A stretch of DNA of 64,000 nucleotides, from positions 1,364,001 to 1,428,000 of the forward strand of contig NZ_JAIVAT010000003.1 in the NCBI RefSeq assembly GCF_020172085.1, written 5' to 3'. How positions within the stretch are numbered: the stretch's first letter is position 1; each line of letters opens with the position of its first letter. The notes under the pieces were generated by a model. That model made no database searches. It was not told the origin of the DNA and was given only the letters and a program-made list of their open reading frames with translations. This DNA is from Rossellomorea aquimaris. Lineage in GTDB: Bacteria; Bacillota; Bacilli; Bacillales; Bacillaceae_B. The position numbers and the translations under genes were made by a program. Below are positions 52,501 to 61,652 of the stretch, piece by piece.

Positions 52501-55500
52501 CAAAGCTCAATAAGCTCGTTTGATTGGAAGTGACAATGGCTCCAGCCGCCTCCGGACCGAAGTCAGCTGCATTAGCAACGACAGTATAAACTCCAGGTGT
52601 TACACCAGAAAATGTATATTCACCGTTTTGATTCGAAAGAGTGGTTTGGACAAGTACATTTGTAATATCGTAGAGCTGTATAACTGCATTAGGAATCGCT
52701 TCTCCATTTGCAAGATTTGAAATGAACCCCTGTATTTGTCCAGGGTTAGGAGCAAGGCTTAGTTCGGCAAACAGGATATCTCCTGGGTTACCGATAACCG
52801 TTTTTGTATCGGTTCCAAACGAGACGGCATCAGCAGTGATATTCAGTGTTCCTGTCGGTAAAGATGAAAAGGTTACATACCCGTTTTCATCCGTAATCCC
52901 TGTTGCAATCGGGATGTTATTGGCGTGACGGATCGTGACTGTCGAGCCTTCTATCGGAGTTGAAGTATTTTGAATAACGACCTGGACCGTCAACGTTACG
53001 GGATTTGCAGCAAGGACATTTGTTACCGCTGTGGTTTGATTCGATTGAACCATGGCTGATACAGTTGAAGATGAATAATTCGGGGCGGCTGCGGTTACAA
53101 AATATGTGCCGGGTGCGAGTGAAGGAATGGAATAGGTACCATCCGAGTTGGCTAAGAAACTTACAACTAATACATTGTTTTCATTAAACACCGAGATTTG
53201 GATGCCATTACCCGTTATCGGGTTACCATTTGTATCTTCAACGTTACCCGAAATAGATCCAGGGTTTTCTCCTAGTGCCAGATCGGCTCTTGTGCCGGAA
53301 TCACTTATGACAATGGCACCTGTTTGCTCTGTCGTGAAATTCAGTTTTGAAGCTGAGACAATATAGGAACCTGGTGCCAATCCGCTGACAGAATAGTTTC
53401 CTGAAATAGAAGTCGTTGTGCTTGCAACCTGGATCTGAGAAATGCCGTCAATAATGACTACGGTGGCTCCTGAAATAGGATCTCCTGTCGTAAGGTTAGT
53501 GACTTGACCGTTGATGATTCCCGGATTTGGAATCAGCGATACATTCACTCCTGTTAAATCCTGTCCTACACCAAGGTTTATCCCAGTAATCACCTGGCCG
53601 AAACCTGGTGAGTTAACTACCACATTGAATGAACCACTTGGAAGATTCCCCACAATATACTGACCTGATGAATCAGTGAACCCAGAGCCGATCAGAATAT
53701 TATTTTGATCAAAAATCTGTACGATTGCGTTCCCAATCGGATTCCCCATATTATCTGTAACGATACCGGATACTGAACCAGGATTAGGGACGAGGATCAA
53801 ATCAACGGTTGACGACTGGTTTGCAAGAACAGAAACCCCAGCCTGTACCGTTGAATAATTCGGTGCAGATGCCAACACCGTATAGGTACCAGGTGTCAGA
53901 TTATTAAATGAGAACGTTCCATCCTGATTCACCACAACAGAATCAATCAGTACATTATTCACATCCCTTAATTGGACGATCGTGTTGGGCACAATAGGAC
54001 TGACCGTTCCTGTGATGAACCCGGGATCAGGGTTTAACACAACTGATACAGGTGTCGTTTGACCAGAAGATACAAGAGCACCGACCATTCCGTTTTGAAA
54101 ATCATTCGCCATCACATTCACAGTATAATTATCAGGTGCAAGCCCTTCTACCATGAAGATTCCATCCATATCTGTGAGCACGGACGTAATTAAATTTCCT
54201 GAACTGTTCACAATACTGACGACCGCACCTGAAATAGGATTGCTTCCAATACTGTCGACCACAGTCCCTGTAATCTGTCCTGGATCAGGCTGAAGTGCGA
54301 TGCTGCCATCTGCTGTTTGATTGGACGATACCTGAACGGTTACCGCATTCGTCTGAAAATCAGGTGCTGATACGACAACGGTATAGACCGCTGGGGCTAA
54401 TCCATTTACAACATATTGACCATTCTCATCGGTTAGTACAGTAGAAATGACCGCCCCGCTTGAATCCACGATCCTTACCTGTACATTTACGCTAGTAATC
54501 GGCGTTCCCGTTTGTGCATTCGTCACAATTCCGGAAATCGAACCGGGATCTGAAGCCAAGTTAAAATTCACGATCGACGTAGCGTTTGATGATATCGTCA
54601 CACCTTGGGTGGCTGCTTGATAATTCGAAGCCGCTGCGACTACCGTATAATTCCCGGGAGCAAGATTCGGCACCGCATACGATCCGTCTGGTGCTGTTAC
54701 AGTGGTAGCGACAATAATTCCTGAACCGGTACTGATTTGAACGGTCACGCTCCCCCCTGCAATTGGATCATTATTTGTGTCCCTCACAAATCCAGCCAAA
54801 GTTCCAGGATCTTCATTCAGGGTAATATTTAAGGTGGTTGTTTGACCATCCTCAATCATGGCTGCAACGGCTTCAGTGGTGTAATTAGGTGCACTGACGA
54901 CAACGGTATAACTTCCAGGAGGCAGACCAGCTACCATGTAGTCCCCATTAGAGTCGGTGATCACTGATCCGATTTGAATATTATTCTGAAAGATTGTTAC
55001 CGTTGCTCCAGCAATGGCGACAGCATTGGGATCCTGTACGGTACCGACCAGGGCACCAGCCTGTCTGGTTAACGATGCATCTACTGTTGTAGTAGCATTG
55101 GACGTCACAACTCCACCAAGGGTTTGAGTAGCATAGCCAATAGCTGTAAAAATAAGCGAATACGATCCAGGTAATAGACTGTCAAAGGAATATTGACCGC
55201 TACCATTCGTCATCGTGCTCGCTACAATCACATTTTGGCTATTTACTGCTTGGACGGATACATCTGCAATAGCCAGCATGGTTTCGCTGTCTATTACGGT
55301 CCCTTGAATAGACCCTGGATTCGGCTCGAGGAAAATGTTCGTAATGGTGTTATTTCCAGCGGTGACGGTTGAAGTTACGGTCGTTGTGCTATAGTTGGTG
55401 GCAAATGACCTAACGTGATAATTTCCAGGGGCTAGATTATTGAAGCTGTATTGACCGCTTCCATTGGCAGTTGTACTGGCAATGGGTACCCCATTTGAAT

Positions 55501-57133
55501 CCACTAATTCAACATCCGCAAGTGGGATGGCCGTATTATTGGTGGAATCACGTACCGTACCTGAAATCGAGCCGGGATTTGCGACCAGTGTGAAATTGAC
55601 AACAGATGCCTGATTTGGCTCAGTCATGACGGATTGGGTTTGCGATTGAAAACCTGATGCAATAACAGTGACATTGTAAAGACCAGGAGTTACATTAACG
55701 AAAGAATAATTTCCTGCTACATTTGTGGTTGTAGTCGCTACTACAGAACCAGAATTATTTAGTAGTTGTACGGTGGCATTGTTTATCGCGCCTCCATTTG
55801 ATACATTTCCAGAAATGGTACTGGGCTGAGGAACGAGTGCAATATTCGAAGTAGTGGATGTCCCCCCTACAGCTGCTACATTAGCTGTTCCAGTTACATA
55901 ATTCGTTCGGGCAGCCTCTACAGTATAGTTGCCTGGAACGACATTCGTAAACGTATAAAATCCACTTGCATTGGATTGGGTAGTTGCAATCAAGCTCATG
56001 CCCTGGAAGAGTGACACCGTTGTATTCGAGAGGACCAACCCGGTGGATTGATCGGTTATGGTTCCATTGATTGTGGCGGTTTGTTGAACGTTGATGGTGA
56101 CGACGGAAGTATTGGACTGGATGGCGTTACCTGAAGATGAATCAAATCCTGTAGCTTGTACCCTATCTAAATTTCTTGTTCCACTTGTGGTGAATGCACC
56201 ATTCAATGTAAAAGTCAAAGTCGCGGTGGCACCAGGATTTAGATTTCCAATGTTCCAGGTAAGCAATTTAGACGCAGAATTATACGTTGTGATTCCCTGA
56301 GAAGTAGTATTCACAACAAATGAGTTTACTTGATCAGGACCGATGATGTCATCAAGAAAGACTGAGGTAGCCTGAGAAAGTCCGGTATTTGTTACGGTTA
56401 CGGTACCAGTCCAAGTGGCCTGCTGACCAAGTACAACTGTTTGAGGTCCCGAATTCCGTACTTTGTTCGTTGTGAGCTTCGCCCTGATGTCCACCTGGTC
56501 AGGAGTGACAGGATCTGTAAAGGCATTTGTGAAAGAAAACCCTTCGCTCGTCCGAAGTGAATCCTTATTATAGTTATTGGCATTCGCTGATGAAAAATAA
56601 ACTGCGCGGATGGCTGATGATGCATTAATACCTAAAAATGAAAATACTGTACTTGCCGGAAGGAACCAATCTAGAAAAAAATCTTGATCTCCACCGATGC
56701 TGGAATCGGCTGGCGTCACCCTGGCGTAATCAAAGTTGGTAATCGGCTGGGCAAAGTTTGGATTCCCCCCACCCGTCCCTTCTGCAGGATCATTCCATGA
56801 ATTGACCAATTTCACCGTATTTTGAATCAGGCTCACCCGATTGTTCAAGCCATCGACGTTAAAGAGCCAGTCGTATGTTCCGGCTACTCCGGTTGTATTA
56901 ATTAAAACCCCCCATGCAAAATTTCTAAAGCCTGTTAATTGTGTATTCCGGGGATCCCCGTTTAGCCTTAAGCGAAAATACACATTAGTCCCGTCGTATG
57001 CAAAAAAACCTGCAGGGAAAGTTGAGTTCCCCACGATATCTGTTGATACGGGACTTTCATCGCCTAAGACGTCAAATAAGGGTGCCCCCCCTACCAAGAC
57101 CGGGGTATACTGCGCATTACTGGGAAATGCCAC
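49586..57133 (-). CDS. Giant tandem-repeat surface protein with 23 CarboxypepD_reg/CnaB-like repeats
   Basis: A 2515-residue protein. Residues 1-210 form a head domain without a signal peptide; about 212-349 resemble a DUF11 domain (TWTGTVTVTNTG). Then 23 tandem repeats of about 85 residues run to about 2325, each of the form GxITGTVxDxxTGxPIxxAxV ... TLTDxxGxYxxxGLxPGxYxVxxxAxGY (CarboxypepD_reg/CnaB-like). A Pro linker leads to a final 180-residue domain with 11 Cys (ECISVEKVYDWV, GCSIISFEKG, CREKVGSL) that ends in DEDEDMC. There is no LPXTG or membrane segment. The KVYDWV-type Cys domain is known to me from Bacillus spore-surface proteins. GTG 57133 has AAAGGAGGT 8 nt upstream. Confidence 0.83.
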   Translation of the reverse strand: MAFPSNAQYTPVLVGGAPLFDVLGDESPVSTDIVGNSTFPAGFFAYDGTNVYFRLRLNGDPRNTQLTGFRNFAWGVLINTTGVAGTYDWLFNVDGLNNRVSLIQNTVKLVNSWNDPAEGTGGGNPNFAQPITNFDYARVTPADSSIGGDQDFFLDWFLPASTVFSFLGINASSAIRAVYFSSANANNYNKDSLRTSEGFSFTNAFTDPVTPDQVDIRAKLTTNKVRNSGPQTVVLGQQATWTGTVTVTNTGLSQATSVFLDDIIGPDQVNSFVVNTTSQGITTYNSASKLLTWNIGNLNPGATATLTFTLNGAFTTSGTRNLDRVQATGFDSSSGNAIQSNTSVVTINVQQTATINGTITDQSTGLVLSNTTVSLFQGMSLIATTQSNASGFYTFTNVVPGNYTVEAARTNYVTGTANVAAVGGTSTTSNIALVPQPSTISGNVSNGGAINNATVQLLNNSGSVVATTTTNVAGNYSFVNVTPGLYNVTVIASGFQSQTQSVMTEPNQASVVNFTLVANPGSISGTVRDSTNNTAIPLADVELVDSNGVPIASTTANGSGQYSFNNLAPGNYHVRSFATNYSTTTVTSTVTAGNNTITNIFLEPNPGSIQGTVIDSETMLAIADVSVQAVNSQNVIVASTMTNGSGQYSFDSLLPGSYSLIFTAIGYATQTLGGVVTSNATTTVDASLTRQAGALVGTVQDPNAVAIAGATVTIFQNNIQIGSVITDSNGDYMVAGLPPGSYTVVVSAPNYTTEAVAAMIEDGQTTTLNITLNEDPGTLAGFVRDTNNDPIAGGSVTVQISTGSGIIVATTVTAPDGSYAVPNLAPGNYTVVAAASNYQAATQGVTISSNATSIVNFNLASDPGSISGIVTNAQTGTPITSVNVQVRIVDSSGAVISTVLTDENGQYVVNGLAPAVYTVVVSAPDFQTNAVTVQVSSNQTADGSIALQPDPGQITGTVVDSIGSNPISGAVVSIVNSSGNLITSVLTDMDGIFMVEGLAPDNYTVNVMANDFQNGMVGALVSSGQTTPVSVVLNPDPGFITGTVSPIVPNTIVQLRDVNNVLIDSVVVNQDGTFSFNNLTPGTYTVLASAPNYSTVQAGVSVLANQSSTVDLILVPNPGSVSGIVTDNMGNPIGNAIVQIFDQNNILIGSGFTDSSGQYIVGNLPSGSFNVVVNSPGFGQVITGINLGVGQDLTGVNVSLIPNPGIINGQVTNLTTGDPISGATVVIIDGISQIQVASTTTSISGNYSVSGLAPGSYIVSASKLNFTTEQTGAIVISDSGTRADLALGENPGSISGNVEDTNGNPITGNGIQISVFNENNVLVVSFLANSDGTYSIPSLAPGTYFVTAAAPNYSSSTVSAMVQSNQTTAVTNVLAANPVTLTVQVVIQNTSTPIEGSTVTIRHANNIPIATGITDENGYVTFSSLPTGTLNITADAVSFGTDTKTVIGNPGDILFAELSLAPNPGQIQGFISNLANGEAIPNAVIQLYDITNVLVQTTLSNQNGEYTFSGVTPGVYTVVANAADFGPEAAGAIVTSNQTSLLSFALSPNPGIIQGFVRDSVSLGPIAGATVVIRELSGSGPVISTTVTDSDGFFQTTTLSPRVYVLVGSSPDFGSNSVSAEVTSGGVTNVEILLTPNPGSLTGTVRDAATLQPLADTLVRVIDNQGTVVATVQTTVDGTYIISGLVEGSYTVSAINTGYQSLIQQVNIQPNSATVLDFNLLANPATLSGTVVDANTGSPLTGVIIEVYVSGTDILVRRVLTDENGEYLIEGLPQGTFDVQAQLQDYAISINSVFLSPGESEVLNIALIPFPATVQGTIRDTVTQDPISGALVKVVIPNTDIVVGSIITSSDGTYSIGNLPAGSYNVVISSDGYATAIVPVILVPNGTETVNADLDPNPAGITGTVFNAQTGVGIPWALVRVFNSDGVFIASTLTDESGFYTISGLAQGQYTVIASADGFGDGMAIVTLTPGETENLNISLSNQTATLRGTVQDAVNHQPIQSALVQVFRIGTSIPIASVLTNGSGEYEITGLAPREYRVVFSADGYASEVFRIFLTNGEVQILNAELGRQPASIRGQVTDANTGDPIQSAGVITVISGSGIVVASTLTDQDGNYILTGLASGDYNVIFSAEGYVSQTSMITLSPNETAILNAALEPNPATITGNVRDAITFAAIENALIQVFTPDGRLLGTTLTDMDGNYTISGLPGGNVVVIVRALGYQSQIQVIALIRGTTTTLNFLLEGNPSSVSGTVTDIQTGEPIPQVLVQIFPVGSLVPIRSTLTDPNGFYILTGLPPGTYVLRFTAAGYPVKEVTIVLQEGENRQLDVQLGTILPPPPSNLRPECISVEKVYDWVIATHHSTLSIGFSRACRELVDELLARGEGINVDCQLSPIGCSIISFEKGTPGYVEIRGEAILGLTIGSLLNEGETCTMEVPVFFDKKVAVCLPEGMDTGNINCSIIDIKCREKVGSLTRDQLQIQLIACLEIDILYPVILEVLGTFCTPRTTVEHVDEDEDMC
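50150..56083 (-). repeat. 23 tandem protein repeats of about 255 bp each
   Basis: The repeat block of the giant gene covers about 5.9 kb. The units differ in sequence, so they are old, but each keeps the SGTV/TG and PGxYxV landmarks at the same spacing. Such a block is prone to copy-number change. Confidence 0.8.
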
Positions 57134-57258
57134 AGAAAAAACCTCCTTTAAATGTTATTATCTTTATTATGATATTTTGAGGGAAAGAATGTTGTCTTAC
57201 CAAACGTCTAGTAAACTTCTAATATAGTAATTTTTTCAACAGAATTTATATGAAACAG

Positions 57259-57299
57259 AAAACAGCTCCTTCCCTATTTTAAGGGAAGGAGCTGTTTTT
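57259..57299. terminator. Terminator at the yerO 3' end
   Basis: AAAACAGCTCCTTCCC pairs perfectly over 16 bp with GGGAAGGAGCTGTTTT around an 8-nt loop. The yerO stop codon at 57274 lies at the loop edge. A-run and T-run on both sides make it bidirectional. Confidence 0.85.
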
Positions 57300-58155
57300 C
57301 CAACTCTTCAGCTGCAATCTTTAAACCTTCTTCATCTCTTAACAACCGGAATAACCCTGTAATGATCAACTCGTCGGGATTTGATTTTCGACATTCCTCG
57401 GAAATCCGATTTGCTATGTTCATAAAATAAGTTGAGGTAGTATCGCTCAACCCCTTGATACTGTCATAAAGTGACTTCCATGCCTCTTCCCTTTTTTCAA
57501 ATGAGATGAAAGCTCCTTCTTTGTCCATACTGACAGCAAAGGGTTTCATCATCTCATCATCCAATAATGGAGCACTTTCCCCATTGAGAAAATCACCAGC
57601 GAGCAGGGAAATCTGTCTCACTAAATGAGCGCCCAGTATAGCAGGATCGATGGAGTCATCCTGTGAAATCATTAACATCATGTAAGACGAATAGATTGAT
57701 TGAGTCATCCACATCAGATCCCATTTGTATGGCCGAATCTCCTCACCGTATACATTCAGCAGATTATGTTCGAGCCAGCTGAATAGCCTTCCCCTCATCC
57801 GATGCTCCATAGCCGCTAATTTCTGACTATTTTTTGCGGAATCACCTCTCATGTGCATCTTCATGTATGACTTATATTCCATAATCCCTTCGAACTGTAC
57901 CTGAAACTGTTTGGCGAACCGCTCCATGGGAGGTACATTTTCATCTAGTCCGACAATGAATGCCCGTTCAAATACGAGCTGCTGATAATGTTCATAAATC
58001 GATATGATCAGATCTTCTTTTGATTGAAAATATGAGTAAAGTGAACCTTTTGAGATTCCGACATTTTCGGCAATTTGCTGCATGGATGTCTGATTATATC
58101 CCTGTGCTCCAAAAAGTTCCACTGCTGATTCTAAAATTGCGTTCCGTTTGTCCAT
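57274..58155 (-). CDS. yerO: TetR-family regulator, YerO-like
   Basis: A 293-residue TetR protein. The HTH is at residues 5-48 (ELFGAQGYNQTSMQQIAENVGISKGSLYSYF) and a long ligand domain follows. Divergence from the swrC (yerP) RND gene, 215 bp away, matches the B. subtilis yerO-yerP arrangement, where YerO represses swrC. Palindromic operators (TGACT-N4-AGTCA and TTGAC-N6-GTCAA) lie between the genes. It ends in a strong terminator. Confidence 0.83.
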   Translation of the reverse strand: MDKRNAILESAVELFGAQGYNQTSMQQIAENVGISKGSLYSYFQSKEDLIISIYEHYQQLVFERAFIVGLDENVPPMERFAKQFQVQFEGIMEYKSYMKMHMRGDSAKNSQKLAAMEHRMRGRLFSWLEHNLLNVYGEEIRPYKWDLMWMTQSIYSSYMMLMISQDDSIDPAILGAHLVRQISLLAGDFLNGESAPLLDDEMMKPFAVSMDKEGAFISFEKREEAWKSLYDSIKGLSDTTSTYFMNIANRISEECRKSNPDELIITGLFRLLRDEEGLKIAAEELEKQLLPLK

Positions 58156-58236
58156 TTTCTACACCTCTATATCCAGAAAAAACATTTACTTTCCCATTTT
58201 AACCATACTCATTAAAAAATAGAAGAGCATTATTTC

Positions 58237-58264
58237 TTGACTACCCATTATTTTTAGGTAAAAT
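58237..58264 (+). promoter_or_regulatory. Sigma-A promoter of swrC
   Basis: TTGACT, 16 bp, TAAAAT, about 105 bp upstream of the start codon. The palindrome at 58264 overlaps the end of the -10. Confidence 0.6.
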
Positions 58265-58277
58265 GACTATTGAGTCA
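58264..58277. promoter_or_regulatory. Candidate YerO operator 1
   Basis: TGACTATTGAGTCA is a perfect inverted repeat (TGACT-N4-AGTCA) on the -10/+1 region of the swrC promoter. TetR repressors bind such sites. Confidence 0.55.
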
Positions 58278-58329
58278 ACCAATATAATGATTGTTATATC
58301 AGTGTTTAATCCACCAAAAATTATTATTA

Positions 58330-58345
58330 TTGACCCACAAGTCAA
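58330..58345. promoter_or_regulatory. Candidate YerO operator 2
   Basis: TTGACCCACAAGTCAA is an inverted repeat (TTGAC-N6-GTCAA) in the leader, about 25 bp before the swrC start. Its halves agree with operator 1. Confidence 0.45.
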
Positions 58346-58370
58346 AAATTCATTAAAGGAGGCAATATCC

Positions 58371-61300
58371 TTGTTAAAAGCTATTTTGAACCGTTCGAAA
58401 ATCGTCTTGATATTCATTTTGCTTTTTGTAATCATCGGGGTTTTCACCTTTTTTCAATTACCACAGAGAGAAATCCCGGAAACCAGCATTAATATTGGTA
58501 CGGTAACAACCGTTTACCCCGGAGCAACGGTTGATTCCGTTGAAAGGACCATCACTAATCCAATTGAGTCATCTCTTCAATCGATTGATGGTATTAAAGA
58601 AATCAATTCTTCCTCGGCAGCCGGTTTTTCTACTATTATTGTAGAGGTTGAAGACAGCGAAGACAAAAAAGAAGTATTCGGTGATGTGCGCCAAGCCGTC
58701 TCGGATGCTTCAACCTCGTTTCCTGAGGAAGCGTTCGACCCTGAAGTCAATGAATCAACTGTAAAAATGCCGATTGTCTCCTACCACTTGACCAGTGATA
58801 AGAAGGAAACACTTCTTGAAATGGATGATGAAGTAAACAGGTGGAAGGAAGAGGTTGAAGATCTACCTGGTGTATCGAGCGTCATAGTAAAGGGGCTCCC
58901 TGAGAAAGAGATCGTTGTTGAATTAAAGAAGGATGAATTAAAGGATTCAGGACTTAACCCATCATCCGTCATGAGTGCCATCAACGACGAATATTATCCA
59001 ACTCCCCTTGGCAAGCAGGAAGTGGATAAAGAAGTGGTTCAACTGACCGTTGATCACTTTACCACCCTGGACGAAATGGAGAAGCTTTTTGTAGGGAAAA
59101 ATCCTCAAGGAGAATCGGTCTTCCTTAACGATATCGCGAATGTAAAGATCTCCCCGAAAGAGTTCAAGGACATTGTAACCTTTGAAGGACAGCCTTCAAT
59201 CTCCTTCACGGCATTTGTTCAACCGGGTGAAGATATCCCAACGGTCGACAAAAGAGTTAGTGATAAAGTGGATGAACTGGCAGACTCACTGCCATCAGGT
59301 GTAAAACTGATTCCTTATTATTCACAGGCTGACACTGTAAACACCATTTTCAAAGGATTATTTATATCGCTTGCCATATCTGTCGTGGCCGTAGTACTAA
59401 CCACAGCTCTCGGTCTGACGGTTTCCGGTGCCTTCGTAGTGGCACTCGCCGTTCCAATTTCAGTGCTGATGGGATTGATACCACTACCATTTGCAGAAGT
59501 GGATCTGAATCAGATTTCCGTTATAGGAGCCATCATCGCTCTCGGAATCCTCGTGGATGACTCCATCGTTGTGAATGATAATATCCAACGTCGTTATAAG
59601 CTTGGTGACGGTGCTCTCACCGGTGCGATTACCGGTGTGAAAGAGATATGGGTATCGATTGTGACCTCTTCTCTTGCCATCGTATTCACGTTCCTCCCAC
59701 TTATTTTCTTATCTGGTGGAAACGGTGCATTTATTCGGGCATTACCGACGGTCTTAATCACCACTATCATCGCTTCCACACTGGTTGCCTTGATATTCGT
59801 ACCGATCATGAGATATTTACTTTATAGTAAAACCAAGAAAAAGGTATCCGATGCCCCGGGTTTATTAGGAAAACCATTAAATAGGATCGCTGATTTTTAT
59901 GCTGATACGCTCCTGAAGAATTTTTCAAAAAGACCCTTCGTCGTTTCAGCCATCGGGCTCGTATTTACCACAGCCATCTTTGGCCTGATTGCCTTGACAC
60001 CTTTCGAATTCTTCCCGTCTGCAGACCGTGAAGAAGTGACAATCGATGTCACCCTGCCAATCGGCACAACAATTGAAGAAACATCTGACACCCTTCATGA
60101 AATGGAACAACGTTTAAAATCTGACGAAGGGGTCTATGAAACTTCTGCATTTGCAGGTTCGGGACTGCCGAATCTATTCAACAGTTCTTTGTCGAATTCA
60201 GGACAAAATACAGGACAGTTGGTTGCCAGAGTCGATCGAACGAACCAGACTGCACAAGGATTGATCGATGAATGGACAGATAAATTACGTAAAGCATACC
60301 CTGATGCGAAAATCTTCATGGAGACCATCCAGCAGGGTCCACCTGCTGGAGCACCAGTAACGGTAACCGTTTCAGGTACGGAAATCGATAAAATAATAGA
60401 GCTTCGAGATGAAATCACCTCTGAAATCGAAACATTGGACACCGACTTAGTCGTTGATAATGTAGGAGAAATGGAACCTACGATAGAATATGTTCCAAAC
60501 CGTGAAAAACTCGAGGAAAATGGAATCACCATTAATGCTGTCAGTCAACAGCTCCGCTTAGCTACAGAAGGCATCCCGTTGAAATCATTTGACAATGGGG
60601 TAACCAAACGGGATATGACCCTCTTATTAGAAGGCAATGATCGAGAGGTGGACCTGGCTTCCCTGGAAATCCCGGCCACAACCCAAAATTCTGTTGGGCC
60701 TCCTCAGCTGATCTCCCTGGATGAACTCGTTACTCCGGAGAAGAAAGAAGAACTTCAGCTCATCCCACACAAGAATGGAGAACGCGCTATAACGATACGC
60801 GCTTTCCCGGGGGAAGACGATAACTATAAAGAAAATGTACAGGAAATCGTAAAAAATGTTCGTGAAGATCTTGATGACAACGATTACTCCATCACCTTGG
60901 GTGGGGAAAATGAAGCGCAAAATGATTTCTTTGCTGAGATCACCATTCTCTTCATCATCGTGATATTCCTTGTCTATCTTTTAATTGCTGTTCAGTTCAA
61001 TTCTTTATCTCTGCCTTTCCTTGTCCTGGTTGCAGTTTATCTCGCGATCGCAGGTGCGATTCTTGGATTGTTTGTCACTCAAACACCAATCAGCTTCCTG
61101 GCGGTAATGGGAATGGTTTCTCTGACCGGAATCGTCGTGAGGAATTCAGTAGTATTGATCGAATTTATTGAACAGGGTATCAAAAATGGAATGGGCGTGA
61201 AAGAAGCCGTCATTGAATCAGGTCGAACAAGATTGCGACCGATCCTTCTGACTGCCCTCACCTCTATCGTAGCGTTGATTCCAGTGGCAGTGAGCGGTGA

Positions 61301-61430
61301 CGCGCTATTTACTCCCCTCGCTGTGACGATCATCTCAGGCATTATGTTCTCGGCTGTCTTAACACTGATTATCGTACCGATGATGTATCTGGTCTTTAAC
61401 CGCTTTAGAAGAAGAAATCGAGAAGCATAA
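58371..61430 (+). CDS. swrC: RND-family efflux pump SwrC (YerP)
   Basis: A 1019-residue RND transporter of the SwrC/AcrB group. There is one helix at about residues 12-30, a large outer domain, helices in two blocks (about 330-520 and 850-1010), and the RND proton-relay motif region (LGILVDDSIVVNDNIQRR near 415). The last block includes GMVSLTGIVVRNSVVLIEFI. SwrC protects against surfactin and aids swarming in B. subtilis. TTG 58371 with AAAGGAGG 8 nt upstream is the start; the frame can be read back to 58263, but that part overlaps the operators and is not translated. Confidence 0.88.
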   Translation: MLKAILNRSKIVLIFILLFVIIGVFTFFQLPQREIPETSINIGTVTTVYPGATVDSVERTITNPIESSLQSIDGIKEINSSSAAGFSTIIVEVEDSEDKKEVFGDVRQAVSDASTSFPEEAFDPEVNESTVKMPIVSYHLTSDKKETLLEMDDEVNRWKEEVEDLPGVSSVIVKGLPEKEIVVELKKDELKDSGLNPSSVMSAINDEYYPTPLGKQEVDKEVVQLTVDHFTTLDEMEKLFVGKNPQGESVFLNDIANVKISPKEFKDIVTFEGQPSISFTAFVQPGEDIPTVDKRVSDKVDELADSLPSGVKLIPYYSQADTVNTIFKGLFISLAISVVAVVLTTALGLTVSGAFVVALAVPISVLMGLIPLPFAEVDLNQISVIGAIIALGILVDDSIVVNDNIQRRYKLGDGALTGAITGVKEIWVSIVTSSLAIVFTFLPLIFLSGGNGAFIRALPTVLITTIIASTLVALIFVPIMRYLLYSKTKKKVSDAPGLLGKPLNRIADFYADTLLKNFSKRPFVVSAIGLVFTTAIFGLIALTPFEFFPSADREEVTIDVTLPIGTTIEETSDTLHEMEQRLKSDEGVYETSAFAGSGLPNLFNSSLSNSGQNTGQLVARVDRTNQTAQGLIDEWTDKLRKAYPDAKIFMETIQQGPPAGAPVTVTVSGTEIDKIIELRDEITSEIETLDTDLVVDNVGEMEPTIEYVPNREKLEENGITINAVSQQLRLATEGIPLKSFDNGVTKRDMTLLLEGNDREVDLASLEIPATTQNSVGPPQLISLDELVTPEKKEELQLIPHKNGERAITIRAFPGEDDNYKENVQEIVKNVREDLDDNDYSITLGGENEAQNDFFAEITILFIIVIFLVYLLIAVQFNSLSLPFLVLVAVYLAIAGAILGLFVTQTPISFLAVMGMVSLTGIVVRNSVVLIEFIEQGIKNGMGVKEAVIESGRTRLRPILLTALTSIVALIPVAVSGDALFTPLAVTIISGIMFSAVLTLIIVPMMYLVFNRFRRRNREA

Positions 61431-61444
61431 TTCAAAGAATTTCC

Positions 61445-61467
61445 GAGGGGAGACACTGTCTCCCCTC
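61445..61467 (+). terminator. Terminator downstream of swrC
   Basis: GAGGGGAGAC / GTCTCCCCTC, 10 bp with a 3-nt loop, 14 bp past the stop. The T tract after it is short, so it may be weak. Confidence 0.6.
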
Positions 61468-61652
61468 TTTGCGTTGTTTAAACAAAAATGAAAGATGGAA
61501 TGATAGTAAAAGTCACACTTATGTATTCGGAATGTAGGAATGGGTTCCGAAGTAAGGACATTCTTTTCGAAACGAACTTTCCACTTGAGATATTCCCCGT
61601 CATCAAGCATGATAGATAAGTGTTCTAGTATATACTTTGTTGGAGGAACTAT

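Noticed and set aside
50594..56300. Several plus-strand frames inside the giant repeat gene
   Set aside because: All are antisense shadows of the repeat block and lack ribosome-binding sites.
49586..57133. Polyketide or NRPS-like large gene
   Set aside because: No carrier, condensation or ketosynthase motif; the repeats are beta-sandwich CarboxypepD_reg/CnaB-like units.
58263..58370. N-terminal extension of swrC
   Set aside because: It overlaps the promoter -10 and the operator palindromes, and a strong site precedes TTG 58371.
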